Below the pieces are notes generated by a model. That model did no database searches, was not told where the DNA came from, and saw nothing but the letters and a program-made list of their open reading frames with translations. DNA of 64,000 bases from Streptomyces cyaneochromogenes (GTDB lineage: Bacteria; Actinomycetota; Actinomycetes; Streptomycetales; Streptomycetaceae). The DNA is taken from NCBI RefSeq assembly GCF_003963535.1, contig NZ_CP034539.1, positions 8,742,001-8,806,000 of the forward strand, given 5' to 3'. Both the position numbers and the translations under genes were made by a program. Shown piece by piece: positions 28,157-36,729 of the stretch; position 1 is the first letter of the stretch; every line of letters starts with the position of its first letter.

Positions 28157-29586
28157 GCGTGGAGACGGTGGCAAGGACGCGCCGCGAGCGGGCGGCCACC
28201 AAGCCGCGCGCCCGGCGAGCGGACCGGAAGAGGACCGAGACCGTCGCGGTACGTCCGGACGGCGACGTCTTCGCGACGGTCCCGGCGCTCCGCGAAACCG
28301 CGGCCGCCGCCCCGGCCCTGACGGTACGTACCGATGCTCCCGCCGCCACCGCCGTCGCGCCCGCCCGCATCGGCGTCACCGTCACCGAGCCCCGCCCGGA
28401 GACGACCGCCCCCAAGTCCCCCCGCGGCCGCCTGCGCACCGCCCTGTCCCGCCTCAACACCCCCGCCGCCCGCACCCACGTGGGCACGGTCGTCGGCATC
28501 GCCATCCTCGTCGTGCTGTTCTGGCGGCTCGGCACCGGTGTGTTCCTGGACGGGCTGCGGCGGATCGACGGGGCGGCGCTGGTCGCGGCGCTCGGGATCG
28601 GGCTCGTGACCACCGTGTTCAGCGCGTGGCGCTGGCAGTTGGTGGCGCGGGGGCTGCGGATCAGGCTGCCGCTCGGGCCGGCCGTCGCCGACTACTACCG
28701 CGCCCTGTTCCTCAACGCGGCCCTCCCCGGCGGCGTCCTCGGCGATGTGCACCGGGCGGTGCGGCACGGACAGAGCACGGGTGATCTGGGCCGCGGTGTC
28801 CGCGCGGTCGTGCTGGAGCGGACGGCCGGGCAGGTCGTCCTCGCGCTCGTCGGCGCCGTCGTCCTGCTGACCATGCCGTCACCAGTGCTGAACGAGGCCC
28901 GCGACCTCACGCCCGTCCTGCTGTTCGCCGCGGTCGGGGCGCTCGCCGTCGTGGCCGCCGTGCGCATGAACCGTGCGCCCTCCCGCCGTGACCGGTCGAA
29001 CCCGACGGCACTGCGCAGCACGCTCGGCGAGGCGCGGGAAGCCCTGCTGTCCCGTCGCAACGGACCCGGTGTCGCCCTCTCCTCGGTCGTCGTCCTCGCC
29101 GGCCACATCGCGACGTTCGTGCTCGCCGCCCGGGTCGCCGGCACCACCGCCTCCGTGGCCGTCCTGCTGCCGCTCGCCGTGCTCGCCCTGCTTGCGATGG
29201 GCCTGCCCCTGAACGTCGGCGGCTTCGGCCCCCGCGAGGGCGTCGCCGCCTGGGCGTTCGGCGCGGCAGGGCTGGGCGCGGGCAGCGGACTGGCCGTCGC
29301 CGTCGTGTACGGCGTGCTCAGCTTCGTGGCTGCCCTGCCCGGCGTCCTCGTCCTCGTCGCCCGCTGGTACACCGGCCTGCGCGCCGGCTCCGGGACCGCC
29401 GTCACCGAGACGGCCCCGGAACCCGGACGCTACGCCCTTGCGTCTCCTGGGTCCCGTACGGAATCGTCCGCGGAGGTCAGCAGTGACACATACGCGCCGA
29501 AGGAATCCGCGAGGCTCGCCAGCAGGCGCTTCCCCTTTTCCACGGAACCCAGCGAAGGGCGGCCTATGACCCCCGAATCGGTATAG
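28153..29586 (+). CDS. Flippase-like (UPF0104/LPG synthase TM) membrane protein
   Basis: A 477-residue protein: about 110 charged, disordered residues, then roughly eight transmembrane helices (about 115-430) with RIDGAALVAALGIGL, YYRALFLNAALPGGVLGD and the family loop NVGGFGPREG. This family includes lysyl-phosphatidylglycerol synthase membrane domains and AglD-like flippases. Its C-terminal 52 codons are antisense to the creatininase gene. In this cluster it may move a lipid-linked or glycosylated product across the membrane; this is inferred. Confidence 0.83.
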   Translation: MSVETVARTRRERAATKPRARRADRKRTETVAVRPDGDVFATVPALRETAAAAPALTVRTDAPAATAVAPARIGVTVTEPRPETTAPKSPRGRLRTALSRLNTPAARTHVGTVVGIAILVVLFWRLGTGVFLDGLRRIDGAALVAALGIGLVTTVFSAWRWQLVARGLRIRLPLGPAVADYYRALFLNAALPGGVLGDVHRAVRHGQSTGDLGRGVRAVVLERTAGQVVLALVGAVVLLTMPSPVLNEARDLTPVLLFAAVGALAVVAAVRMNRAPSRRDRSNPTALRSTLGEAREALLSRRNGPGVALSSVVVLAGHIATFVLAARVAGTTASVAVLLPLAVLALLAMGLPLNVGGFGPREGVAAWAFGAAGLGAGSGLAVAVVYGVLSFVAALPGVLVLVARWYTGLRAGSGTAVTETAPEPGRYALASPGSRTESSAEVSSDTYAPKESARLASRRFPFSTEPSEGRPMTPESV

Positions 29587-30218
29587 CCGGACATACCGAG
29601 GGTGAGGAGATGACGGCGGTCGTCCGCCACGAAATCGGAAGTCTCATATCCGGGTCGGATCAATTCGGGATGAGTGTGCAGAAGGATGGAGGTCTCAATT
29701 TCCCCCGCGTGCATGTCGGTGAGCAGCGAGGTCTCCACCCCCGCCCGCTCCCGCGCCGTCTCCCAGTCCTCCGGGGCCGGGAACAACGCCATTCGCTCGC
29801 CCCGCGCGGAGGACTCCTGAACGACATTGCCCAGTACGTAGTTTCCGCCGTGCCCGTTGACCAGCACCAGGGCGTCGACGCCCGACCGGCGGAGCGAAGC
29901 CGCTATGTCCCGTATCACCGCATGAAGGGTCACGGAGGAGATGCTGACGGTCCCCGGCCAGGCCGCGTGCTCGTGCGAGCAGGCGATCGTCACCGGCGGA
30001 AGGAGGTGCACCGGGTGCACGGCGGCTATCTCGCGTGCGATCGCGCAGGCCACGAGCGTGTCCGTCGCAAGGGGCAGGTACGGGCCGTGCTGCTCGAAGC
30101 TCCCGACGGGCAGGACCGCGACCTGTCGTGAGACGCCCGCTCCCCGCTCCCGAACGTCCTCGGTGGTGTCCGCCGGCACCAGCGAGTGTGCCGCCGGTCG
30201 CGTCTGCGAATCACTCAT
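29430..30218 (-). CDS. Creatininase-family amidohydrolase, candidate FAPy deformylase
   Basis: A 262-residue metal-dependent amidohydrolase. Motifs are VGSFEQHGPYLPLATDT (metal ligands Glu, His and Asp), VNGHGGN and DMHAGEIETS. The family includes creatininase and archaeal ArfB, which removes the formyl group from the formylamino-pyrimidine made by GTP cyclohydrolase III. The neighbouring GTP cyclohydrolase II variant is predicted to make that same compound, so deformylase (or another hydrolysis of it) is the best guess. It diverges from that gene with only 41 bp between, and its last 157 bp overlap the convergent flippase-like gene. Confidence 0.87.
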   Translation of the reverse strand: MSDSQTRPAAHSLVPADTTEDVRERGAGVSRQVAVLPVGSFEQHGPYLPLATDTLVACAIAREIAAVHPVHLLPPVTIACSHEHAAWPGTVSISSVTLHAVIRDIAASLRRSGVDALVLVNGHGGNYVLGNVVQESSARGERMALFPAPEDWETARERAGVETSLLTDMHAGEIETSILLHTHPELIRPGYETSDFVADDRRHLLTLGMSGYTDSGVIGRPSLGSVEKGKRLLASLADSFGAYVSLLTSADDSVRDPGDARA

Positions 30219-30259
30219 CTTTTCCCGGCCTTTCGTCTCTGCTTAGGAACTGAAGAATC

Positions 30260-30928
30260 ATGACAGAAAAAATTGGTGTCCTCGGCAAGAAGTCCGCACC
30301 GCGTACGCAGCGTTCCGGCGTGGAACGCGTGGTGAATGCCCCCTTGCCCACCGTGTACGGGGAATTCCGCGCGATCGGATACCTCGACCACGACCGCGGT
30401 GACGAGCAAGTGGCCCTGGTCTACGGCGAGATCGGCACGGAAGACGTGCTCACCCGGCTGCACTCCGAGTGCCTGACCGGCGACGCCTTCGGCTCCCAGC
30501 ACTGCGAGTGCGGCGACCAGCTCGCCTCGGCGCTGCGCGCGGTCGTCGCCGAGGGCCGCGGCATAGTCGTCTACCTGCGGGGGCACGAGGGCCGCGGCAT
30601 CGGCCTGCTCGCCAAGCTGCGTGCGATGGCCCTGCAGGCGGAGGGCCTGGACACCGTCGAGGCCAATCTCGCGCTCGGTCTGCCGGTGGACGCCCGGGAC
30701 TACGGCGTCGCCGCCGAGATCCTGCACGACCTGGGCGTCAACTCGGTCCGGCTGATGTCCAACAACCCGCGCAAGCGCGAGGCATTGCTGCGGCACGGCA
30801 TCCAGGTGGCCGAGCAGGTTCCGCTGTTGATCCCGCCGTGCGAGAACAACATCACCTATCTGCGCACCAAGCGGGAGCGCCTGGACCACCACCTGCCCCA
30901 TCTGGACGCGGTCGCGCACCTGTCCTGA
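30260..30928 (+). CDS. GTP cyclohydrolase II variant (FAPy-forming type)
   Basis: A 222-residue RibA-family enzyme. The zinc site is complete (Cys71 in HSECLTGD, Cys82 and Cys84 in SQHCECG) and the Arg-containing VYLRGHEGRGIGL and MSNNPRKRE segments are present. The Tyr of KIRAYALQ in E. coli RibA (Tyr105) is Met123 here (KLRAMALQ). In S. coelicolor SCO6655 the same Tyr-to-Met change (Met120) makes the enzyme release 2-amino-5-formylamino-6-ribosylamino-pyrimidinone phosphate instead of the riboflavin precursor. The same chemistry is predicted. The gene diverges from the creatininase gene and is followed 33 bp later by the amino-acid operon. Confidence 0.92.
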   Translation: MTEKIGVLGKKSAPRTQRSGVERVVNAPLPTVYGEFRAIGYLDHDRGDEQVALVYGEIGTEDVLTRLHSECLTGDAFGSQHCECGDQLASALRAVVAEGRGIVVYLRGHEGRGIGLLAKLRAMALQAEGLDTVEANLALGLPVDARDYGVAAEILHDLGVNSVRLMSNNPRKREALLRHGIQVAEQVPLLIPPCENNITYLRTKRERLDHHLPHLDAVAHLS

Positions 30929-30961
30929 TTGGCGCGAGGCTCGTCCGGACAGGAAGAGGGA

Positions 30962-31942
30962 ATGACCGACGACGTCCTCTTCCTCTCCGGAGACCAGGTG
31001 ACGGGCCTGCTCGGCCTCGACGCGGCGATCGCCTCGCAGCGGGCTGCCTTCGCGGCGCTCGGCGCCGACGCGGCCGACCTGCCCGGGAAGATCATGCACC
31101 CGAGCCGCTTCGACGACAGCGTCGTCTTCGCGTACGTCTCCCGGCTGTCGGCGGACACCGGCGCCGTCGCGAAGATCGGGAGCGTCAACCCGGGCAACGC
31201 GGCGTCCGGCCTGCCCACCGTGCACGCCGTCATCACCGCGCTCGACCCGGTGACGGGCCGCCTGGTCGCCGTCATGGACGGCACGCCGGTCACGACCCTG
31301 CGCACCGCCGCCGCGAGCGCCGTCGCGATCGACGCCCTGTCCACCCCCGACAGCGCCGACCTCGCCCTCCTCGGCTCCGGCACGCAGGCTCTCGCCCATG
31401 CCCGGGCCGTCGCCCGGGTGCGGGAGGTGAAGTCCGTACGGGTGTGGAGTCCGACCCCGCGCAACCGTGCCCGCGCCGCCGAACGGCTCGCGGCCGACCT
31501 GGGGATCGCCGTCCGGGCGGTCGGCACCGCGGAGGAGGCCGTGACGGGGGCGTCGCTGGTAGCGGCCTGCACCCTGAGCGCGACGCCCGTCGTGCGGGGG
31601 GAGTGGCTGGCGCCCGGGTGCACGGTGGTCAGCGTGGGCTCGTTCGAGCCCGGGCGCCACGAGGTGGACGCGGAGGTGCTGCGGCGCGCGGCGCGGTCCG
31701 GAGCCGTCGTCGTCGACGACCCGGCGACCGCGGCCGCGCATGCCGGGCCCGTGGTGGAGGCCCTGCGCGAAGGGCGGCTGGCGTACGAGGACCTGGTCGG
31801 ACTCGGCGCCGTCCTCACGGGGCGGAGCCTCCCGAGATCCGGACCCGGCGACATCGTCTACTACAACAGCGTCGGCCTCGGCATCCAGGACGCGGCCGCC
31901 GCCTGGGCCGTGGTCGAGGCGGCGAGGAAGGCGGGCCTGTGA
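30962..31942 (+). CDS. Ornithine cyclodeaminase / mu-crystallin family (ketimine reductase-like)
   Basis: A 326-residue NAD(P)-binding protein: substrate-side PGKIMHPSRF, the Rossmann loop LALLGSGTQALAHARAVARV and the family ending NSVGLGIQDAAAAWAVVE. Members either cyclise ornithine or lysine or reduce cyclic imines such as piperideine-2-carboxylate to pipecolate. ATG 30962 has AGGAAGAGGG upstream. It is first of a tightly coupled operon with an amino-acid oxidase and two saccharopine dehydrogenases, which points to lysine or pipecolate metabolism. The exact reaction is not decided by sequence. Confidence 0.87.
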   Translation: MTDDVLFLSGDQVTGLLGLDAAIASQRAAFAALGADAADLPGKIMHPSRFDDSVVFAYVSRLSADTGAVAKIGSVNPGNAASGLPTVHAVITALDPVTGRLVAVMDGTPVTTLRTAAASAVAIDALSTPDSADLALLGSGTQALAHARAVARVREVKSVRVWSPTPRNRARAAERLAADLGIAVRAVGTAEEAVTGASLVAACTLSATPVVRGEWLAPGCTVVSVGSFEPGRHEVDAEVLRRAARSGAVVVDDPATAAAHAGPVVEALREGRLAYEDLVGLGAVLTGRSLPRSGPGDIVYYNSVGLGIQDAAAAWAVVEAARKAGL

Positions 31943-32019
31943 CAACACGCGCGAGCGACATCGGAGCCGTCGCCGAGACCGGAGCCGTCGTCGAGACGGA
32001 CGAGGGGGTGCGGCCGTGA
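31939..32019 (+). CDS. 26-aa ORF coupled on both sides
   Basis: GTG 31939 overlaps the cyclodeaminase stop (GTGA) and its TGA overlaps the GTG start of the FAD enzyme (GTGA). The peptide is VTTRASDIGAVAETGAVVE plus a seven-residue acidic tail, with an imperfect repeat (GAVAET/GAVVET). It may simply carry ribosomes across the gap to keep the next gene coupled, or be a tiny protein. No homologue is recognised. Confidence 0.45.
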   Translation: MTTRASDIGAVAETGAVVETDEGVRP

Positions 32020-33161
32020 ACACGCACGCGAGCGTCGTCGTCATCGGAGGCGGCGTGATGGGCACGAGCATCGCCTACCACCTCGCCCGCGAGGGCGTAC
32101 GGGACGTCGTCCTCGTCGAGCGGGACGAACTGGGCTCCGGCTCCACCTCGAAGGCGGCCGGCGGGGTGCGCGCGCAGTTCTCCGACGAGCTCAACATCCA
32201 GCTCGGGGCGCGCAGCCTGGAGGCGTTCGGGCGGTTCGAGGAGGACACCGGGTACGACATCGGGCTGCACCGCGTCGGGTATCTGTTCCTGCTCTCGACG
32301 CCGGAGGAGGTCGCCGGATTCGAGGCGAGCGTCCGGCTGCAGAACTCCCTCGGTGTGCCGAGCCGGATGATCGACCCCGCCGAGGCACGCAGGCTCTCCC
32401 CGCTGATCACCACCGACGGCCTGCTCGCGGCCGCGTTCTCACCGGACGACGGCCACTGCACCCCCGAGTCCGTGGTCCACGGCTACGCGTCCGCCGCCCG
32501 CCAGTACGGGGCGCGGATCTTACGCCACACCGACGTCACCGGCATCGAACGGCACGGCGACCGGATCACCGCCGTGACGACGACCATCGGCCGCATCGCC
32601 ACCGACACGGTGATCTGCGCGGCGGGCGCCTGGTCGCGGGCCGTCGGCGCGATGGTGGGCGTGGACCTGCCGGTGGTGCCGCTGCGCCGCCAGGTCGCGG
32701 TCACCGAACCCGTCGAAGGCCTGCCGCCGGACCTGCCCATGACCATCGACTTCACCACCAGCCTCTACTTCCACGGCGAGGGCCCCGGCCTGCTCCTCGG
32801 CATGTCCGACCCCGACGAGCGGCCCGGCTTCGCCACCGACACCCACGACCGCTGGATCCCCCGCCTGGCCGCGGCCATGGAGCGCCGCGCCCCCGCCCTG
32901 CTCGACCTGCGCCGCACGGGAGGATGGGCGGGCCTGTACGAACTCACCCCGGACCACAACGCGCTGATCGGCGAGGCGACTTCCGTATCCCGTTTTCTGT
33001 ATGCGACGGGCTTCTCCGGCCACGGCTTTCTCCAGGGACCGGCCGTCGGCGAGGTCGTCCGCGACCTGTACCTCGGCCGCGTACCCTTCGTGGACGTCAG
33101 CCCCTTGAGCGCCGGCCGGTTCGCGGCCGACGCACCGCGCCCGGAGGCCAACCGCGTATGA
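32016..33161 (+). CDS. FAD-dependent amino-acid oxidase/dehydrogenase (DAO family), TTA codon
   Basis: A 381-residue flavoenzyme of the D-amino acid oxidase/sarcosine oxidase family: SVVVIGGGVMGTSIAYHLA binds the ADP of FAD, GSTSKAAGGVRAQFS follows, and GFSGHGFLQGPAVGEVV is the C-terminal FAD motif. Within this operon, pipecolate or saccharopine oxidation is a natural guess. Codon 169 (32520-32522) is TTA, the rare leucine codon read by the bldA tRNA in Streptomyces, so full-length product is expected mainly in development or late growth. GTG 32016 has GAGGGG upstream; the stop overlaps the next ATG. Confidence 0.88.
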   Translation: MNTHASVVVIGGGVMGTSIAYHLAREGVRDVVLVERDELGSGSTSKAAGGVRAQFSDELNIQLGARSLEAFGRFEEDTGYDIGLHRVGYLFLLSTPEEVAGFEASVRLQNSLGVPSRMIDPAEARRLSPLITTDGLLAAAFSPDDGHCTPESVVHGYASAARQYGARILRHTDVTGIERHGDRITAVTTTIGRIATDTVICAAGAWSRAVGAMVGVDLPVVPLRRQVAVTEPVEGLPPDLPMTIDFTTSLYFHGEGPGLLLGMSDPDERPGFATDTHDRWIPRLAAAMERRAPALLDLRRTGGWAGLYELTPDHNALIGEATSVSRFLYATGFSGHGFLQGPAVGEVVRDLYLGRVPFVDVSPLSAGRFAADAPRPEANRV

Positions 33162-34219
33162 CCGTTCTCCATCTGTGGCTGCGCCACGAGGTCCGTTCCA
33201 CCGAGCGACGCACCCCGATCGTGCCCTCCGACGCACGGCGGCTGGTGGAGAGCGGGGTGACGCTGACCGTCGAGGAGTCACCGCAACGGATCTTCCCCGT
33301 CGAGGAGTACGAGGCGGCCGGCTGCCGGATCGCGCCCGCCGGCTCGTGGGTGTCGGCCCCGGTGGACGCCGTGATCCTCGGACTGAAGGAACTCCCGGAC
33401 GAACCCGCCGAGCTGACGCACCGGCACATCTACTTCGGACACGCCTACAAACAGCAGCCCGGCGCCGGCGACCTGCTCTGGCGGTTCGCGGCCGGGCGAG
33501 GCAGGCTGCTCGACCTGGAGTACCTGGTCGACGACAACGGCCGCCGCCTCGCCGCCTTCGGCTTCTGGGCCGGCTACCTGGGTGCCGCCCTGGCCGTCCT
33601 CCAGCACCGGGGCAAGCTCGTCGCACCGCTCACCCCCACGTCCAAGGAGGAGCTGGACGCACTCCTCCAACCGGCCGCAGGGGAGGCGGAGTTCACCGCC
33701 TTGGTGACAGGAGCTCTGGGCCGCAGCGGCCGGGGTGCGCGCCTGGCGTTGCTGACCGCCGGCGTCGAGGCGACGCCCTGGGACCTCGCCGAGACCCGTG
33801 ACCTGGACCGCGAGGCCCTGCTGGCGCACGACGTGATGGTGAACGCCGTCCTCGCCACCACCCCCGTCCCGCCCTTCCTGCGCGAGCAGGACCTCGATGA
33901 CCCGGCCCGCCGACTGCGCACCCTCTGCGACGTCACCGTCGACGTCGGTTCCCCGCTGAACGTCCTGCCGATCTACGACCGCACGACCGAGTGGACCGAT
34001 CCGGTACGCCGCCTGCGCAAGGAACCGCCCCTCGACCTGATCGCCATCGACAACCTCCCCTCCCTGCTGCCCCGCGAGTCCAGCACCGACTTCTCGTCGG
34101 CGCTGCTGCCCCAGCTGATGGAGTTCGAGACCGGCGGGCCATGGGGCCGCTGCGTCGACCGGTTCCGCCAGGCCTGCCGTGAACTCGGCATCGCAGAAGG
34201 GAAGCTCCGCAATGTCTGA
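33158..34219 (+). CDS. Saccharopine dehydrogenase, lysine-forming type (Lys1-like)
   Basis: A 353-residue protein of the alanine dehydrogenase/PNT-fold saccharopine dehydrogenases. The opening HEVRSTERRTPIVPSDARRL carries the substrate-binding Arg/Glu pattern, IYFGHAYKQQPG matches the fungal Lys1 FGHxYKxQ motif, and LALLTAGVEATPWDL lies near the cofactor site. It interconverts lysine plus 2-oxoglutarate and saccharopine. The ATG overlaps the oxidase stop (ATGA) and its end overlaps the next gene by 8 bp. The saccharopine route is uncommon in bacteria. Confidence 0.87.
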   Translation: MTVLHLWLRHEVRSTERRTPIVPSDARRLVESGVTLTVEESPQRIFPVEEYEAAGCRIAPAGSWVSAPVDAVILGLKELPDEPAELTHRHIYFGHAYKQQPGAGDLLWRFAAGRGRLLDLEYLVDDNGRRLAAFGFWAGYLGAALAVLQHRGKLVAPLTPTSKEELDALLQPAAGEAEFTALVTGALGRSGRGARLALLTAGVEATPWDLAETRDLDREALLAHDVMVNAVLATTPVPPFLREQDLDDPARRLRTLCDVTVDVGSPLNVLPIYDRTTEWTDPVRRLRKEPPLDLIAIDNLPSLLPRESSTDFSSALLPQLMEFETGGPWGRCVDRFRQACRELGIAEGKLRNV

Positions 34220-35375
34220 CCGCGCTGCCAGGGTTCCCGCGAGCGGCACCGTCCACTGGGTGGGCGCCGGACTGTCCACGGGCACCGGTCTGGCGCGGGT
34301 GTGCGACACGGCCGACCGCGTACGGCTGTGGCACCGCACCGAGGACCGCGCCGCCGACGCCCTGGCCCGGCTGGGCCTCACCGGACGGGCCGAGCCCCGC
34401 GCGTTCACGCTTCCCGCGCTCACGGCCGAACTGGCGCCCGGCGACATCGTCGTGTCCATGCTGCCCGCGCCGGAGCACGCCGGGATCCTGGCGGCCTGCA
34501 TCCGGGAGCAGGCCCACTTCGGCTGCTCCAGCTATGTGTCGGACGCGGTCCTCGAACAGGTGCCTGCCGCCACCGCGGCCGGGCTGGTCGTCCTCACCGA
34601 GGCCGGCCTCGACCCCGGCATCGACCACCTCTTCGCCCACTGCCTCGTCGGCCGCGCCCGGGAGGCCATCGGCGACGACACGGCGGCCTCGTACAGCCTC
34701 ACCTCGTACTGCGGCGGTGTCCCCGCGATCCCGAACTCCTTCCGGTACCGCTTCAGCTGGGCGCCCGCGGGGGTCCTCAACGCCCTGCGCGCACCGGCGC
34801 GTTATCTGAAGGACGGTGCCGAGACCGTCGCCGAGCGGCCGTGGGAGGTGACACAGCGGCATGTCGTCGACGGGGAGACGTTCGAGGTCTACCCCAACCG
34901 GGACAGTGTGCCGTTCGTCGAGCAGTACGGGCTGCCGGCCGCCTGGAAGCCGCAGACCTTCGTGCGCGGCACGCTGCGCCTGGAGGGCTGGCTGCGTGCC
35001 TGGGACGCCGTCTTCGAGGAGCTGAAGGCGGGTGACGACGCCCGGATCGCCGCTCTGGCGGGGGAGTTGGCGGCCGCCTACCCCACCACAGACACCGACC
35101 GCGACCGCGTCGTCCTCGCCGTGTCGCTGGACGTGCGCGGCGGGGAGGGGCGGTCGTGGTCCGGCAGCTACCTCCTCGACCTGGTGGGGGACAAGGAGGA
35201 GAGCGCGATGGCCCGGTGCGTGTCCCGCCCGCTCGCCCTCGGTGTCCGCCACATCCTGGACGGCTCCCTGTCCGCGGGCCTGAACCGGGCCGCCGAGACG
35301 GCGGCCCGCTCGGAGGAGTGGCTGCGTGAACTCGCGCTGGAGGGGCTGGAGTTCACCCTGCGCGTGGACCAGTAG
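34212..35375 (+). CDS. Saccharopine dehydrogenase, glutamate-forming type (Lys9-like)
   Basis: A 387-residue saccharopine reductase-type enzyme: Rossmann start VHWVGAGLSTGTGLARV, then TEAGLDPGIDHLFAH (fungal Lys9 has EIGLDPGIDH) and SYCGGVPAIPNSFRYRFSW, both diagnostic of the family. It converts saccharopine to glutamate and 2-aminoadipate semialdehyde, which cyclises to piperideine-6-carboxylate. With the preceding lysine-forming enzyme it would link lysine to pipecolate or aminoadipate. It is last in the operon; a short hairpin follows. Confidence 0.88.
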   Translation: MSDRAARVPASGTVHWVGAGLSTGTGLARVCDTADRVRLWHRTEDRAADALARLGLTGRAEPRAFTLPALTAELAPGDIVVSMLPAPEHAGILAACIREQAHFGCSSYVSDAVLEQVPAATAAGLVVLTEAGLDPGIDHLFAHCLVGRAREAIGDDTAASYSLTSYCGGVPAIPNSFRYRFSWAPAGVLNALRAPARYLKDGAETVAERPWEVTQRHVVDGETFEVYPNRDSVPFVEQYGLPAAWKPQTFVRGTLRLEGWLRAWDAVFEELKAGDDARIAALAGELAAAYPTTDTDRDRVVLAVSLDVRGGEGRSWSGSYLLDLVGDKEESAMARCVSRPLALGVRHILDGSLSAGLNRAAETAARSEEWLRELALEGLEFTLRVDQ

Positions 35376-35380
35376 GGCCG

Positions 35381-35403
35381 GGCCGAAGCAGGAGGGCTCG
35401 GCC
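35381..35403. terminator. Short hairpin between convergent genes
   Basis: 6-bp stem GGCCGA (35381-35386) and TCGGCC (35398-35403) with an 11-nt loop, in the 54-bp gap between the saccharopine operon and the serine hydrolase gene. It may end both transcripts; the stem is short. Confidence 0.4.
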
Positions 35404-35429
35404 ATCCGTGGTGGCCTCGTGCAGCAGAC

Positions 35430-36662
35430 TCAGTCGCCCGTGACCGCCTCGTGCACGAGCCGCCTCAGGTCCTGGAACATCGTGTGCGAGGTCCTCGGCC
35501 GCACCTGTGTCATGAACTGCACCGTGAGATCACGGCCCGGGTCGATGAAGAACGTCGTCGTCGCCACCCCGCTCCAGCCGTAGGTGCCCAGGCCGGCCGG
35601 GGCCTTCGTACGGGTCGGGTCGATGACCACGGAGACGCCCAGGCCGAAGCCGAGGCCGTCGTTGCCGGGCTCGTCGTGCGCGGGTCGGCTGCCGAAGGCG
35701 CGCAGGTCGACGCCGCCGGGGAGCTGGTTGGACGTCATCAGGTCCACGGTCGCGGGGGCCAGCAGGCGGGTGCCGTCGAGTTCGCCGCGGCGGCGCAGGA
35801 ACTCCATGAAGCGGTGGATGTCGTGCGCGGAGGCCGCCATGCCGCCGCTGCCGGACAGGAAGCGGGGCCTGCCGTGCAACGGCAGGCCCGGGATCGGCTC
35901 GATACCGCCGTCCTCGGTCTCGCCGTACAACTCCGCGAGCCTGCCGGCCTGTTCGTCGCTCACGCAGAACCCGGCGTCGGTCATCCCGAGCGGCCCGAAG
36001 ATCCGCTCCGCGAAGAACTCGTCGAGCGGCTGCCCGGACACGACCTCGATGACCCGGCCCAGGACGTTGGCGGCGACCGAGTAGTTCCACTGCGTGCCCG
36101 GCTCGAACTGCAGCGGCAGGCTCGCGTACACGTCGACCGTGTGGGCCAGGTCGGAGCCGGGCACCACCGCGGCCTCCAGGTTGGCGTCGCGGTAGAGGGC
36201 GTCGACGGGGTGCGTGCGGTAGAAGGCGAAGGTCAGTCCGGCCGTGTGCGTCATCAGGTGGCGGACGGTTATCGGACCGTCGGCGGGACGGGTCACGGTG
36301 TCGGCGCCGGATCCGCTGACGTACACCCGGGGCTCGGCGAAGGCGGGCAGATGGCGGCCGACCGGGTCGTCGAGCGACAGCTTGCCCTCCTCCACCAGCA
36401 GCAGCGCGGCGACCGACGTGACCGGCTTGGTCATGGAGTAGATCCGCCACAGGGTGTCCGTCTCGACGGGCAGGCCGGCCGCAAGGTCGCGGTGGCCGAG
36501 CGCGGTGAGGTGGGCGACGCGTCCACCGCGGGCGACGGACACCAGACAGCCGGGCAGCCGCCCCTCGTCGACGTAGTGGGCGAAGTGCTGGTCGAGGCGG
36601 TCCAGCGCCTTCGCGTCCAGCCCGACCTCACCCGGGTCGACCTCTTGTGTCAGCAGTGCCAT
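35430..36662 (-). CDS. Serine hydrolase, beta-lactamase/EstB family
   Basis: A 410-residue class C beta-lactamase-fold hydrolase. It has the nucleophile motif SMTK (S-x-x-K) in IYSMTKPVTSVAALL, the YSV/YxN motif in WNYSVAANVLGRV and an HTAGLTF segment. There is no signal peptide, so it is probably a cytoplasmic esterase or peptidase rather than a resistance enzyme. The start at 36662 has GGAGAG upstream. It is transcribed away from the MFS gene 67 bp upstream, on the same strand. Confidence 0.88.
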   Translation of the reverse strand: MALLTQEVDPGEVGLDAKALDRLDQHFAHYVDEGRLPGCLVSVARGGRVAHLTALGHRDLAAGLPVETDTLWRIYSMTKPVTSVAALLLVEEGKLSLDDPVGRHLPAFAEPRVYVSGSGADTVTRPADGPITVRHLMTHTAGLTFAFYRTHPVDALYRDANLEAAVVPGSDLAHTVDVYASLPLQFEPGTQWNYSVAANVLGRVIEVVSGQPLDEFFAERIFGPLGMTDAGFCVSDEQAGRLAELYGETEDGGIEPIPGLPLHGRPRFLSGSGGMAASAHDIHRFMEFLRRRGELDGTRLLAPATVDLMTSNQLPGGVDLRAFGSRPAHDEPGNDGLGFGLGVSVVIDPTRTKAPAGLGTYGWSGVATTTFFIDPGRDLTVQFMTQVRPRTSHTMFQDLRRLVHEAVTGD

Positions 36663-36729
36663 CGCTCTCCTCCGAATGCGTTACGACGAGGGTGCGCTCC
36701 GGCATACCCCGTCGGAACGGCCTCTGACC

